Below are positions 17,471-25,529 of a stretch of DNA of 48,321 nucleotides, one piece after another (the first letter of the stretch is position 1; every line of letters starts with the position of its first letter). The stretch is from an uncultured Flavobacteriales bacterium (GTDB taxonomy: Bacteria > Bacteroidota > Bacteroidia > Flavobacteriales_G > Salibacteraceae), in the NCBI GenBank assembly GCA_937899835.1, contig CALCCE010000147.1:1-48321 (forward strand), read 5' to 3'. The translations under genes were made by a program, and so were the position numbers. The notes under the pieces were generated by a model that was not told where the DNA came from, ran no database searches, and saw nothing but the letters and a program-made list of their open reading frames with translations.

Positions 17471-18607
17471 ATGCAAAGGATAGTAATGATCGGTCGAACC
17501 ATTACTCGTTATTCATGGATGCTACTGCTTACAATCGCAGTAGCATCCTGCGTTAATGACGATGATGGGGATGACCCCGAAGTTAATTTCGATCAAGGAG
17601 CCATGCTTACCACTATTGGTAATAATGTGATTGTTCCTTCCTTCGAAACCTTGAATAATGAAGCGGCAACCTTGGAAACTGAGGTAAGTGCTTTCGTAGG
17701 AAGCCCTACTGAATCGGGGCTGGCATCCGTTCGCGCCCAATACATCAAAGCCGATAAGGCATGGCAACGCTGCGCTGCCTTTAATTTCGGCCCGTCTGCT
17801 ACCTTCGCTACCCAATCTGTTCTCAATACCTGGCCTACGAATCCGACCAAGATTGAGGACAACATTACCAACGGAGGCTACAACCTTCAAACTTCTAGTA
17901 ACCTCACTGCTTCTGGTTTTCCAGCGTTGGATTACTTGCTTTACGGTTCGGCTGCTGATGAGGCGGCTATCGTTAACCGGTTTTCGCAAGAACAAGCACT
18001 GAAAGATTACCTGGTAGATGTAGTAGACATCATTGTTTCGGTTTCCGGAACTACGTATGATGGATGGTTGGCTTCTTCCAGCACCAATTACCTGGAAACC
18101 TTCGTTCAAACGACGGGTACTGATATTGGTAGTTCCATCGGTTTGATGGTCAACGAATTCAGCAAGGAAATTGAATTGGTGAAAAACGCCCGAGTAGGTA
18201 TTCCACTTGGTAAAAAATCACTCAACGTCACCCGCCCGGATCAGGTAGAAGCTTTGTATTCAGGCATGTCAGTGGAGTTCTCCGTTGAAAACATGAAAGG
18301 GCTCAAAGCGCTGTTCATGGGCTTGGGAGAAACCAGTTCTACAGCCAATGGCCTGTTCAACTACTTAGAAGCTATCAATGCCCAAGAAGGCGATGGGTTG
18401 CTGTCCAATGCCATTCGGGATCAATTCGATTTGATCGATACGCGCTTAAACGATATTCAGGGTAACCTCTTTGATGCAGTAGACAATGACTTTGCCACGG
18501 TAGATGCCGCTTACACTGAAATTCAGCGTTTGGTGGTATTGGTGAAAACCGACATGACTTCTGCCATGGGAGTTCAAATTACCTACCAGGACAACGACGG
18601 TGATTGA
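17471..18607 (+). CDS. imelysin family lipoprotein (peptidase M75-like)
   Basis: A 378-residue lipoprotein of the imelysin/IrpA fold, iron-regulated in known cases but not shown to be a peptidase. Lipobox VASC (Cys27) is followed by VNDDDGDDPE, almost the same acidic tag as in the gene before. The first bundle has the imelysin segment AWQRCAAFNFGP; the second contains ASGFPALDYLLYG, where the GxHxxE motif of classical imelysins is replaced by GFPALD, as in many Bacteroidota members. The C-terminal repeat has FNYLEAINA. A tandem helical-bundle layout is consistent with the length. It overlaps the next gene by 8 nt, so translation is probably coupled. Confidence 0.88.
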   Translation: MQRIVMIGRTITRYSWMLLLTIAVASCVNDDDGDDPEVNFDQGAMLTTIGNNVIVPSFETLNNEAATLETEVSAFVGSPTESGLASVRAQYIKADKAWQRCAAFNFGPSATFATQSVLNTWPTNPTKIEDNITNGGYNLQTSSNLTASGFPALDYLLYGSAADEAAIVNRFSQEQALKDYLVDVVDIIVSVSGTTYDGWLASSSTNYLETFVQTTGTDIGSSIGLMVNEFSKEIELVKNARVGIPLGKKSLNVTRPDQVEALYSGMSVEFSVENMKGLKALFMGLGETSSTANGLFNYLEAINAQEGDGLLSNAIRDQFDLIDTRLNDIQGNLFDAVDNDFATVDAAYTEIQRLVVLVKTDMTSAMGVQITYQDNDGD

Positions 18608-19973
18608 TCGGATTCGCCCTCTTTTCACAACACTCTCTACGGAAGATTCGGCAGCCCCTTTAGCGGGCTTCCGAATCTTTTTTGGTTTCATGATGTTGGT
18701 TAGCGTAGTGCGTTTCGCAGCCTACGGTTGGATCAACACTGTTTATATTGAACCTGATTTTCACTTTACTTACTTCGGCTTTGCTTGGGTAAAGCCCTTT
18801 GGCGAAATAGGCATGTACCTGGTTTTTATTGCCATGGCCTTAGCGGCAATCTGCATCATGCTGGGTTTTCTTTACCGCCTGTCCACCGTGGCTTTCTTCT
18901 TGCTTTTTACTTACGTAGAACTGCTCGATAAAACCACTTATCTCAACCATTACTACTTCGTTAGCCTGGTAGCCTTCATCCTTATCTGGTTGCCGGCCAA
19001 CCGCGCCTGGTCCATAGACGCCTGGCGCAGCCCCAAACGCTTTCAGGCCACGGTTCCCCGTTGGACCATTCGTATTCTTCAGCTGCAATTGGCCATTGTG
19101 TACGTTTATGCAGGCATCGCCAAGATCAATCCTGATTGGATGTTAGAGGCCATGCCCTTGAGGATGTGGTTGCCGGCCCACTCCGATTTGCCCCTTATCG
19201 GCTCATACTTTACCAAAACCTGGGTAGCCTACCTCTTCAGTTGGTTTGGCATGGTCTACGATCTTACCATTCCTTTCTTTCTGCTTTACCGCCCTACTCG
19301 GCTCTGGGCTTATGCAGCGGTAGTCGTTTTCCACGTGCTCACTTGGGTATTGTTTCCGATTGGCATGTTTCCGTTCATCATGATCGGAGCCACTCTTATT
19401 TTCTTTTCTCCTCAATGGCACATGCGCTGGCTCAACCGCCTTTGGCCTGCAATATGGAAACCCGAACCCAGCATTCAACCCACTACGCGATTTCGCATGC
19501 CAACGCTTGGCCTTTATGGAATTGGGCTATTCTTAGTTTTCCAACTTTTATTTCCTTTTCGATACCTCGCTTATCCAGGAGAACTTTTTTGGACCGAAGA
19601 AGGTTATCGTTTCAGCTGGCGTGTCATGTTGATTGAAAAGGCAGGCTACGTCACCTTTAAGGTGAAAGATCCTGCAACCGGCCGGGAAGGCGAAGTATGG
19701 CCTTCCGATTACCTCACCAAGTTCCAGGAAAAGCAAATGAGTACTCAGCCAGATATGATTTTGGAGTTCGCCCATTTCATTGCTGCGGAATACCAGGAGC
19801 TGGGCATTGAATCCCCTGAAGTTCGGGCAGAAGCCTACGTGACCCTCAATGGCCATCGGAGCAGATTGCTGATCGATCCTGAAGTGGATTTAGTCAAGGA
19901 GAAAGACAGTTTTGCTCCCAAGACCTGGATACTTCCATTTGAAAAATCAAATGCTTTTGCAAACTCTCAATAA
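18600..19973 (+). CDS. HTTM domain / vitamin K-dependent gamma-carboxylase-like membrane protein
   Basis: A 457-residue polytopic protein starting at GTG 18600 inside the end of the imelysin gene. The HTTM domain (roughly residues 15-290) has several TM helices and family motifs: APLAGFRIFFGFMML, TYVELLDKTTYLNHYYF, YVYAGIAKINPDWM with MPLRMWLPAHS, and YDLTIPFFLLYR. The C-terminal soluble part (~330-457) contains WRVMLIEKAG and VTFKVKDPATGREGEV, like the region after the TM part of eukaryotic gamma-glutamyl carboxylase. In animals the enzyme carboxylates Glu using vitamin K hydroquinone; bacterial substrates are mostly undefined. Its place between an imelysin lipoprotein and a TonB receptor suggests processing of operon proteins or a metal-related role (inference). 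Confidence 0.85.
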   Translation: MIDRIRPLFTTLSTEDSAAPLAGFRIFFGFMMLVSVVRFAAYGWINTVYIEPDFHFTYFGFAWVKPFGEIGMYLVFIAMALAAICIMLGFLYRLSTVAFFLLFTYVELLDKTTYLNHYYFVSLVAFILIWLPANRAWSIDAWRSPKRFQATVPRWTIRILQLQLAIVYVYAGIAKINPDWMLEAMPLRMWLPAHSDLPLIGSYFTKTWVAYLFSWFGMVYDLTIPFFLLYRPTRLWAYAAVVVFHVLTWVLFPIGMFPFIMIGATLIFFSPQWHMRWLNRLWPAIWKPEPSIQPTTRFRMPTLGLYGIGLFLVFQLLFPFRYLAYPGELFWTEEGYRFSWRVMLIEKAGYVTFKVKDPATGREGEVWPSDYLTKFQEKQMSTQPDMILEFAHFIAAEYQELGIESPEVRAEAYVTLNGHRSRLLIDPEVDLVKEKDSFAPKTWILPFEKSNAFANSQ

Positions 19974-22395
19974 ATACCTGTTTTTACTCGGGTTGCTCCT
20001 GCTACCCAGTGTTTTGTTGGCCGCTTCGCTTACTGGCGTGGTGAAAGACGGCGAAACGGGCGAAAAGCTTTTTGGTGCTGAAGTGCTGTTGCAAAACACC
20101 TTTTTCAAAGCGACTACCGACGAGAATGGTCGTTTTGTTTTCAAAGGTGTACCGGAAGGAAAACACGTACTCCAGGTGTATCTTTTTGGCTTTGCGGCCT
20201 ACCAGCAGGAAGTGATCATGACCAATGAAGATCAGACGATTGAAACGGTGTTGAACCCCCTACAGCAGTCGCTGGACGAAGTGGTTGTAGAAGCAGAGAA
20301 AGACAATTCTTTTGGCATTACCCGCTTGCGTGCCATTGAAGGAACTGCCATTTATGCCTCCAAGAAAAACGAGGTGGTAGTACTTGAAGACCTCAACGCT
20401 AACCTGGCGCAAAATAACGGCCGTCAGGTCTATGCCCGTGTTGCTGGCCTAAACATTTGGGAGAGCGATCCCGGTGGACTGCAACTGGGGGTAGGAGGCC
20501 GTGGTTTGAGTCCCAACCGCACCTCAAATTTCAATACCCGCCAAAACGGGTACGACATTAGTGCCGATCCTTTGGGCTATCCCGAAAGCTATTACACCCC
20601 GCCTACTGAAGCGGTGAGACGTATTGAAGTGGTGCGTGGTGCGGCTTCGCTCCAGTATGGACCTCAGTTTGGGGGCATGATCAACTTTTCGCTCAAAGAG
20701 GGGCCGCGAGACAAGCCCATTGAAGTGGTTACCCGGCAAACCGTGGGTAGCTTTGGTTTCTTCAACTCCTTCAACAGTGTTGGCGGAACCCACGGAAAAA
20801 TCAATTACTACGGCTACCTGCAATACAAACAAGGAGACGGCTGGCGGCCCAACTCCAATTTTGAATCTACCTCCGGGTATGGCGCTTTGCGCTATAAAGC
20901 TAATAAGCGCATGGAGCTGGTGTTCGAGTTCACGCACCTCAACTACCTGGCCAAGCAACCCGGCGGGCTCACCGATGCTCAATTTGAGCGCGATGCCCAA
21001 CAATCGAACCGGGAGCGCAATTGGTTTGCAATTGATTGGAACATTGCCTCGGCCACCGTCAATTACAACCTCACCGAAAAAACCAGGATCAACAGCCGCT
21101 TCTTTGGCCTTTCAGCCAAACGGGAAGCTTTGGGCAATTTGGACCGTATCGACCGTGCCGACGATCCTACCGCTAACCGCGATTTGATTTACGGTGACTT
21201 CAACAACTTCGGCAACGAAACCCGATTCATCCATCAATACCGCATCAAAGGCCTTAATGCCGCACTGCTCACCGGAGTGCGCTATTTTCAGGGACAAACG
21301 GTGAGCCAGCAAGGGGAAGCCGACAATGGGAGCAATGCATCTTTCAACTTCATCAATCCCGATGGATGGCTGCAATCGGATTACGAATTCCCGAGCCGCA
21401 ACATTGCTTTTTTCGCCGAGCATTTATTTACCCTCGCCCCGCGTTGGACCCTTACGCCAGGTTTCCGTTTCGAGTACCTCTACACCGAAGCCAATGGCTA
21501 CTACCGGCAAACCAACCTCCATCCGCTTACCGGGGAAATTCTGCTGGATGTGTTGAATGAAGAAACCAATTCGCGCACCCGTAGCTTCTTCTTAGGTGGT
21601 TTGGGTACCAGCTACCGGCCCTTGGAAAGTGTAGAAGTGTATGGCAATTTTTCACAAAATTATCGGCCGATCAACTTCAACGATATTCGAATCATCAACC
21701 CCAACCAGGTTGTAGATCCCAACATTAAAGATGAGCGGGGTTTTAGTTTAGACCTTGGTTTCCGGGGCAACGTGAAAAGGGCTTTGAACTTTGATGTGAG
21801 CTTCTTTATGCTGGCCTACAAAGACCGTATTGGTACTTTCCTCACCACGGTGCCCGATCCGGCCCTCATCGAAAGAGTGGTGCGGTTGCGCACCAACATT
21901 GCCAACTCGCGTTCGATAGGCGTAGAGGCTTTTGGAGAGTTAGACCTGTGGCGGGTGGTGCGTGGCGATTCGGCCAAGAGCTCGCTGGCATTGTTTGTGA
22001 ATGTTTCGCATGTGAATGCCCGGTATATCTCTTCCGACGAAGCGGCCTTTGATGGCCGAAAAGTTGAATTGGTTCCGGAATACACCACCCGAAGTGGACT
22101 TACTTTCCGGCGAAAAAATTGGAGCCTTAGCTACCAGTTTTCCTGGATCGCAGAGCAATTCTCCGATGCGACCAACGCCGAGTTCTATCCTACAGCAGTA
22201 GCAGGCATCATTCCGGCCTACCATGTTTCTGATTTGAGTGGCTTCTACCGTTGGAAACGTTTCCGTGTGGAAGCAGGCATCAACAACCTGACCGACGAGC
22301 GCTATTTCACCCGACGAGCGACCGGATATCCTGGTCCGGGTATTCTCCCGTCAGAAGCGCGCAGCTTTTACACCACGCTTCAAATTACGATCTAA
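19951..22395 (+). CDS. TonB-dependent receptor with carboxypeptidase-like N-terminal domain
   Basis: An 814-residue outer membrane active transporter from ATG 19951. That start overlaps the end of the HTTM gene by 23 nt and gives the signal peptide LFLLGLLLLPSVLLA. Next comes a CarboxypepD_reg-like beta-sandwich (LTGVVKDGETGEKLFGAEV), then a plug domain with VEVVRGAASLQYGPQFGGMI-like features (IEVVRGAASLQYGPQFGG), then the 22-strand barrel ending in RSFYTTLQITI with the usual aromatic-rich last strand. Parts such as NFNDIRIINPNQVVDPN and GFSLDLGFRG match FecA/Fe-siderophore-type receptors. The substrate is unknown; imelysin context suggests iron or another metal. No SusD partner follows. Its 3' end overlaps the convergent oxidoreductase gene by 11 nt. 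Confidence 0.9.
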   Translation: MLLQTLNKYLFLLGLLLLPSVLLAASLTGVVKDGETGEKLFGAEVLLQNTFFKATTDENGRFVFKGVPEGKHVLQVYLFGFAAYQQEVIMTNEDQTIETVLNPLQQSLDEVVVEAEKDNSFGITRLRAIEGTAIYASKKNEVVVLEDLNANLAQNNGRQVYARVAGLNIWESDPGGLQLGVGGRGLSPNRTSNFNTRQNGYDISADPLGYPESYYTPPTEAVRRIEVVRGAASLQYGPQFGGMINFSLKEGPRDKPIEVVTRQTVGSFGFFNSFNSVGGTHGKINYYGYLQYKQGDGWRPNSNFESTSGYGALRYKANKRMELVFEFTHLNYLAKQPGGLTDAQFERDAQQSNRERNWFAIDWNIASATVNYNLTEKTRINSRFFGLSAKREALGNLDRIDRADDPTANRDLIYGDFNNFGNETRFIHQYRIKGLNAALLTGVRYFQGQTVSQQGEADNGSNASFNFINPDGWLQSDYEFPSRNIAFFAEHLFTLAPRWTLTPGFRFEYLYTEANGYYRQTNLHPLTGEILLDVLNEETNSRTRSFFLGGLGTSYRPLESVEVYGNFSQNYRPINFNDIRIINPNQVVDPNIKDERGFSLDLGFRGNVKRALNFDVSFFMLAYKDRIGTFLTTVPDPALIERVVRLRTNIANSRSIGVEAFGELDLWRVVRGDSAKSSLALFVNVSHVNARYISSDEAAFDGRKVELVPEYTTRSGLTFRRKNWSLSYQFSWIAEQFSDATNAEFYPTAVAGIIPAYHVSDLSGFYRWKRFRVEAGINNLTDERYFTRRATGYPGPGILPSEARSFYTTLQITI

Positions 22396-23944
22396 GTATA
22401 GCTTCTGCCATTTTGCGGGCACACCGTTGCCCGTCCATGGCCGCAGAAACAATTCCCCCTGCATATCCGCCTCCTTCTCCGCAAGGGTACAAACCGGGTA
22501 CTTGAGGGTGTTGCAAGCTTTCGGGATCGCGTGGAATGCGCACCGGTGAAGAAGTGCGGCTTTCTACGCCTACTACAACCGCTTCAGGGTGCATGTAGCC
22601 ACGCATCTTTTTGCCAAAGGCCTTGAAGGCCCGTTGTAACCTGCGGTTGACAAATGGGGGAAGTACCTCACCCAGTTTAGCCGGGGCAACCCCGGGAAAA
22701 TAGGAAGTTTTGGGCAGTTCATGCGAAGCGCGGTTGGCCACAAAATCCACCAATCGCTGGGCCGGGGCGACCTGGCTGCGGCCACCTGCTTCCCAAGCCA
22801 ACTTTTCGATGTTCTGCTGAAAACGCAATCCCGAAAGGGGATCGTTTGCAGTAGCTTGATAATCTTTTGGATCAACCGAGACTACGATGCCCGAATTGGC
22901 GTAGGGAGTGTTGCGCTGGGAAGGCGACCAACCGTTGGTCACTACCTCGCCAGGAGAAGTAGCACACGGAGCGATGATGCCTCCCGGGCACATGCAAAAC
23001 GAAAACACACCACGGCCATCTACTTGATGCACCAGGCTGTAGGAGGCAGCCGGAAGCCACTCTCCCCGTTGGGGCTGGTGGTATTGAATTTGATCAATGA
23101 GGCTTTGGGGATGCTCTACCCGTACCCCAAGGGCAAAAGGCTTAGCCTCCAGGGCAATGGATTTAGCGTGTAGCAACTCAAAAATATCCCGGGCCGAATG
23201 CCCGGTAGCCAACAAAACGGCTGCCCCTAAAAAAGTCTTACCCTGTGCCGTACTCACCCCGGTAAGTCGACCATTTTCGCGATGAAAATCGGTTACCTGT
23301 TGCCCAAAATGCACTTCTCCACCGCATTGTTGAATGTACTTGCGCATGGTGCCAATAATACCGGGCAGCTTGTTGGAGCCAATGTGTGGATGGGCATCGA
23401 CCAAAATTGATTTTGGGGCACCAAAGCGCACCAAGGTTTCCAAAATCTCGCGTACATCGCCTCTTTTGGTGGATCGGGTATAGAGTTTACCATCAGAATA
23501 GGTACCTGCTCCGCCTTCGCCAAAACAATAATTACTGTTGGGGTCCACCACATGCTGTCGACTGATGGCGGCTAAATCTTTCAAACGGGAACGAACGTCT
23601 TTGCCCCGTTCCACCAACACCGGCTTCAGGCCCTTTTCGATCAGGGTAAGGCAAGCGAATAAGCCGGCGGGCCCTGCTCCAACGATAACTACCGGGGGCG
23701 CATGATCGACCGATTGTACTTCAGGTGCCCTGAATTCGGTCAACTGCGGTGCGGCTCCGAGGTAGGCGGCCACCTTCAAGCGAATCTTTACCCGTTTCGA
23801 GCGGGCATCGATCGATCTGCGCAATGGCTCTACGTGTGCAATGGTTTTGGCATCGACCGAAAGTTCTCTGGCCACCCGATTTTTCAATCGATCAGGATTG
23901 CCGGCAGTTTCAGGACTAATGAGCAACAATACCTCTTCGCGCAT
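22385..23944 (-). CDS. FAD-dependent oxidoreductase (COG2509-type)
   Basis: A 519-residue flavoprotein dehydrogenase of unknown substrate. An N-terminal ~80-residue alpha/beta domain (SVDAKTIAHVEPLRRSIDAR) precedes the Rossmann FAD motif VVIVGAGPAGLFACLTLIEK at ~85-104. The block NYCFGEGGAGTYSDGKLYTR is typical of this family, as are FCMCPGG and the C-terminal FAD-binding GLYPCGEGGGYAGGIVSAA. Cysteines in FSFCMCPGG and YPCGEG could be redox active. The -7 box ends only 5 nt before the ATG, so the mRNA may be nearly leaderless. It converges on the TonB receptor gene and overlaps it by 11 nt. Confidence 0.88.
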   Translation of the reverse strand: MREEVLLLISPETAGNPDRLKNRVARELSVDAKTIAHVEPLRRSIDARSKRVKIRLKVAAYLGAAPQLTEFRAPEVQSVDHAPPVVIVGAGPAGLFACLTLIEKGLKPVLVERGKDVRSRLKDLAAISRQHVVDPNSNYCFGEGGAGTYSDGKLYTRSTKRGDVREILETLVRFGAPKSILVDAHPHIGSNKLPGIIGTMRKYIQQCGGEVHFGQQVTDFHRENGRLTGVSTAQGKTFLGAAVLLATGHSARDIFELLHAKSIALEAKPFALGVRVEHPQSLIDQIQYHQPQRGEWLPAASYSLVHQVDGRGVFSFCMCPGGIIAPCATSPGEVVTNGWSPSQRNTPYANSGIVVSVDPKDYQATANDPLSGLRFQQNIEKLAWEAGGRSQVAPAQRLVDFVANRASHELPKTSYFPGVAPAKLGEVLPPFVNRRLQRAFKAFGKKMRGYMHPEAVVVGVESRTSSPVRIPRDPESLQHPQVPGLYPCGEGGGYAGGIVSAAMDGQRCARKMAEAILRS

Positions 23945-23949
23945 GGCGG

Positions 23950-23957
23950 CAAAGGTA
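23950..23957 (-). promoter_or_regulatory. -7 box TACCTTTG of the 23944 gene
   Basis: A perfect TAnnTTTG match on the minus strand. Only 5 nt separate it from the ATG, so the start of transcription should fall at or beside the start codon. Confidence 0.5.
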
Positions 23958-23961
23958 GGGT

Positions 23962-24678
23962 TTAGCCTTCGAAGTGAAAGGAGAGCACAAAGATGCGCGA
24001 CCGCAGGCTGGAAATGGGGTCGGAAAGTGGAGTATTGTCGTTGATGATCAAGTTGTTGATGCCCTGAACGAATTTTAGTTCCGGCGAAAACTTGAAATAG
24101 GTTAGAAAAAAGTCAAAACCCACACCCACTTCCGCCGAATAACTATTCCGCGCCAGTTTGATCACAATCTCATTAGGGTCGTTAAACTGGTTGTCGGTGT
24201 TTTCTTGCGAGGCAAAATCAAAACTGTATCGGCCGCCAACAATAAAATAAGAGGCAAAATTGTTGAGCCGGAAGGAGCGGTATTTTAGACTTAAGGGAAG
24301 GTTGAGCCAGGTGGATTCTACTTTTTTCACCAGGAGTGAGGCGGTACCATCCGACCTTAAGAAGCTGTATTCGAGGTTGCGCTGACCGAAACTGAGGTCG
24401 GGTGTAAAACGCAATCCTAAAGTGGGGCTAAGGTGCAAATCGGAGATAATACCGATGTTGAATCCGCTTTGTTGTACGCTTTGAATCCCGGCCAGAGAAT
24501 CGCTCAGGCTCAGGTCCGATTCCATGGCAAAGTCGGCGGTATTGATGCCCAACGTAAATCCAAAATGAATTTTCTTGTTGTCGAAATCGTTCAGGTTCTT
24601 CACCTTGTCTCTCTGTGCCCAGGCCGATGCGGCATTCAACAACAGCAGACCCAAAACGAAATATCGAAACGATTGCAT
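23962..24678 (-). CDS. porT: PorT-like outer membrane protein (type IX secretion/gliding)
   Basis: A 238-residue outer membrane beta-barrel of the PorT/SprT type, needed for type IX secretion in studied Bacteroidota. The ATG at 24678 begins the signal peptide (FRYFVLGLLLLNAASAWAQ). The mature part has the family start KKIHFGFTLGINTADFAM, repeated amphipathic strands (LHLSPTLGLRFTPDLSFGQR, TWLNLPLSLKYRS), and the end SLRSRIFVLSFHFEG with a terminal aromatic strand. It lies just downstream of ubiE, a neighbourhood often seen for porT in this phylum, which supports the call. It has its own -7 box. Other PorT-fold porins of unknown function are the main alternative. Confidence 0.75.
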   Translation of the reverse strand: MQSFRYFVLGLLLLNAASAWAQRDKVKNLNDFDNKKIHFGFTLGINTADFAMESDLSLSDSLAGIQSVQQSGFNIGIISDLHLSPTLGLRFTPDLSFGQRNLEYSFLRSDGTASLLVKKVESTWLNLPLSLKYRSFRLNNFASYFIVGGRYSFDFASQENTDNQFNDPNEIVIKLARNSYSAEVGVGFDFFLTYFKFSPELKFVQGINNLIINDNTPLSDPISSLRSRIFVLSFHFEG

Positions 24679-24725
24679 CGTGGTATCAAACGGAATGGAA
24701 CTCAAAAAATTGAGCGCGTTTCGGG

Positions 24726-24733
24726 CAAAGGTA
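24726..24733 (-). promoter_or_regulatory. -7 box TACCTTTG of porT
   Basis: A perfect TAnnTTTG match on the minus strand in the 64-nt gap between ubiE and porT, with 47 nt to the porT ATG. Confidence 0.5.
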
Positions 24734-24742
24734 GAAGAATTC

Positions 24743-25489
24743 TCAATTGCCGGTTTTGCTTCCCATGTAAAGGGTGGCAATGCCAAAGGTGAGGGCATAG
24801 GCCTTCATTTCCTTGAAGCCAGCCTGGTGCATACGGCCAATGAAATCTTCCCCGTCGGGAAACGCCTGCACCGATTCGGGCAAGTAAGAATAAGCGCGGG
24901 CATCTTTGGAAAACCACCGACCAATAGCCGGAAGAATTTTGAGGAAATAGAAGAAGTACAGTTGTTTGACGGGAAATTTGCGCGGCCGCGAAAACTCAAT
25001 GATTGCCGCTTTGCCACCAGGGCGCAACACCCGGTGCATTTCCGATAGGCCCTTGTCGAGGTTTTCGAAGTTGCGCACACCAAACGCTACTGTGATGGCG
25101 TCAAAACTATTGTCTTCAAATTGCAGGTTTTCGGAATCTCCCGACCGCATGTCAATGAGATTTTCCAGGCTTTTGCGCACCATTTTCTTGCGCCCAACTT
25201 CCAGCATCTCATGGCTGATGTCAACCCCCACAATTTTGTTGGGCTTTAGGCGACTGGCCTCCACGGCAAAATCACCCGTGCCGGTAGCAATGTCGAGAAT
25301 TGCTTTGGGTTGGATAGAGCGCAATTTGCGAATCGCTTTGCGCCTCCAGGTAATGTCGATGCCCAACGATAAAAAATGGTTGAGAAAGTCGTAGCGCCCC
25401 GCAATGTTGTCGAACATTTCGGCTACCTGCTCTTTCTTGCCGGAGGACTTATCGTGATAAGGTGTTACGGTGCTTGGATCCTGTGCCAT
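24743..25489 (-). CDS. ubiE: demethylmenaquinone methyltransferase
   Basis: The SAM-dependent C-methyltransferase of the last step of menaquinone synthesis (UbiE/MenG), 248 residues. The start at ATG 25489 fits the family length better than the ATG at 25522. Motif I is ILDIATGTGDFAVEA; further signatures are MFDNIAGRYDFLNHFLSLG at the N-terminus, FDAITVAFGVRNFENLDKGL, and MHRVLRPGGKAAIIEFSRP. The C-terminal region has the usual FPDGEDF. A CAACTTTG (25506-25499), one change from the -7 consensus, lies 9 nt upstream. porT follows. Confidence 0.95.
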   Translation of the reverse strand: MAQDPSTVTPYHDKSSGKKEQVAEMFDNIAGRYDFLNHFLSLGIDITWRRKAIRKLRSIQPKAILDIATGTGDFAVEASRLKPNKIVGVDISHEMLEVGRKKMVRKSLENLIDMRSGDSENLQFEDNSFDAITVAFGVRNFENLDKGLSEMHRVLRPGGKAAIIEFSRPRKFPVKQLYFFYFLKILPAIGRWFSKDARAYSYLPESVQAFPDGEDFIGRMHQAGFKEMKAYALTFGIATLYMGSKTGN

Positions 25490-25529
25490 AATCGGGGGCA
25501 AAGTTGCGAAATAATGCACCATTTGAACA

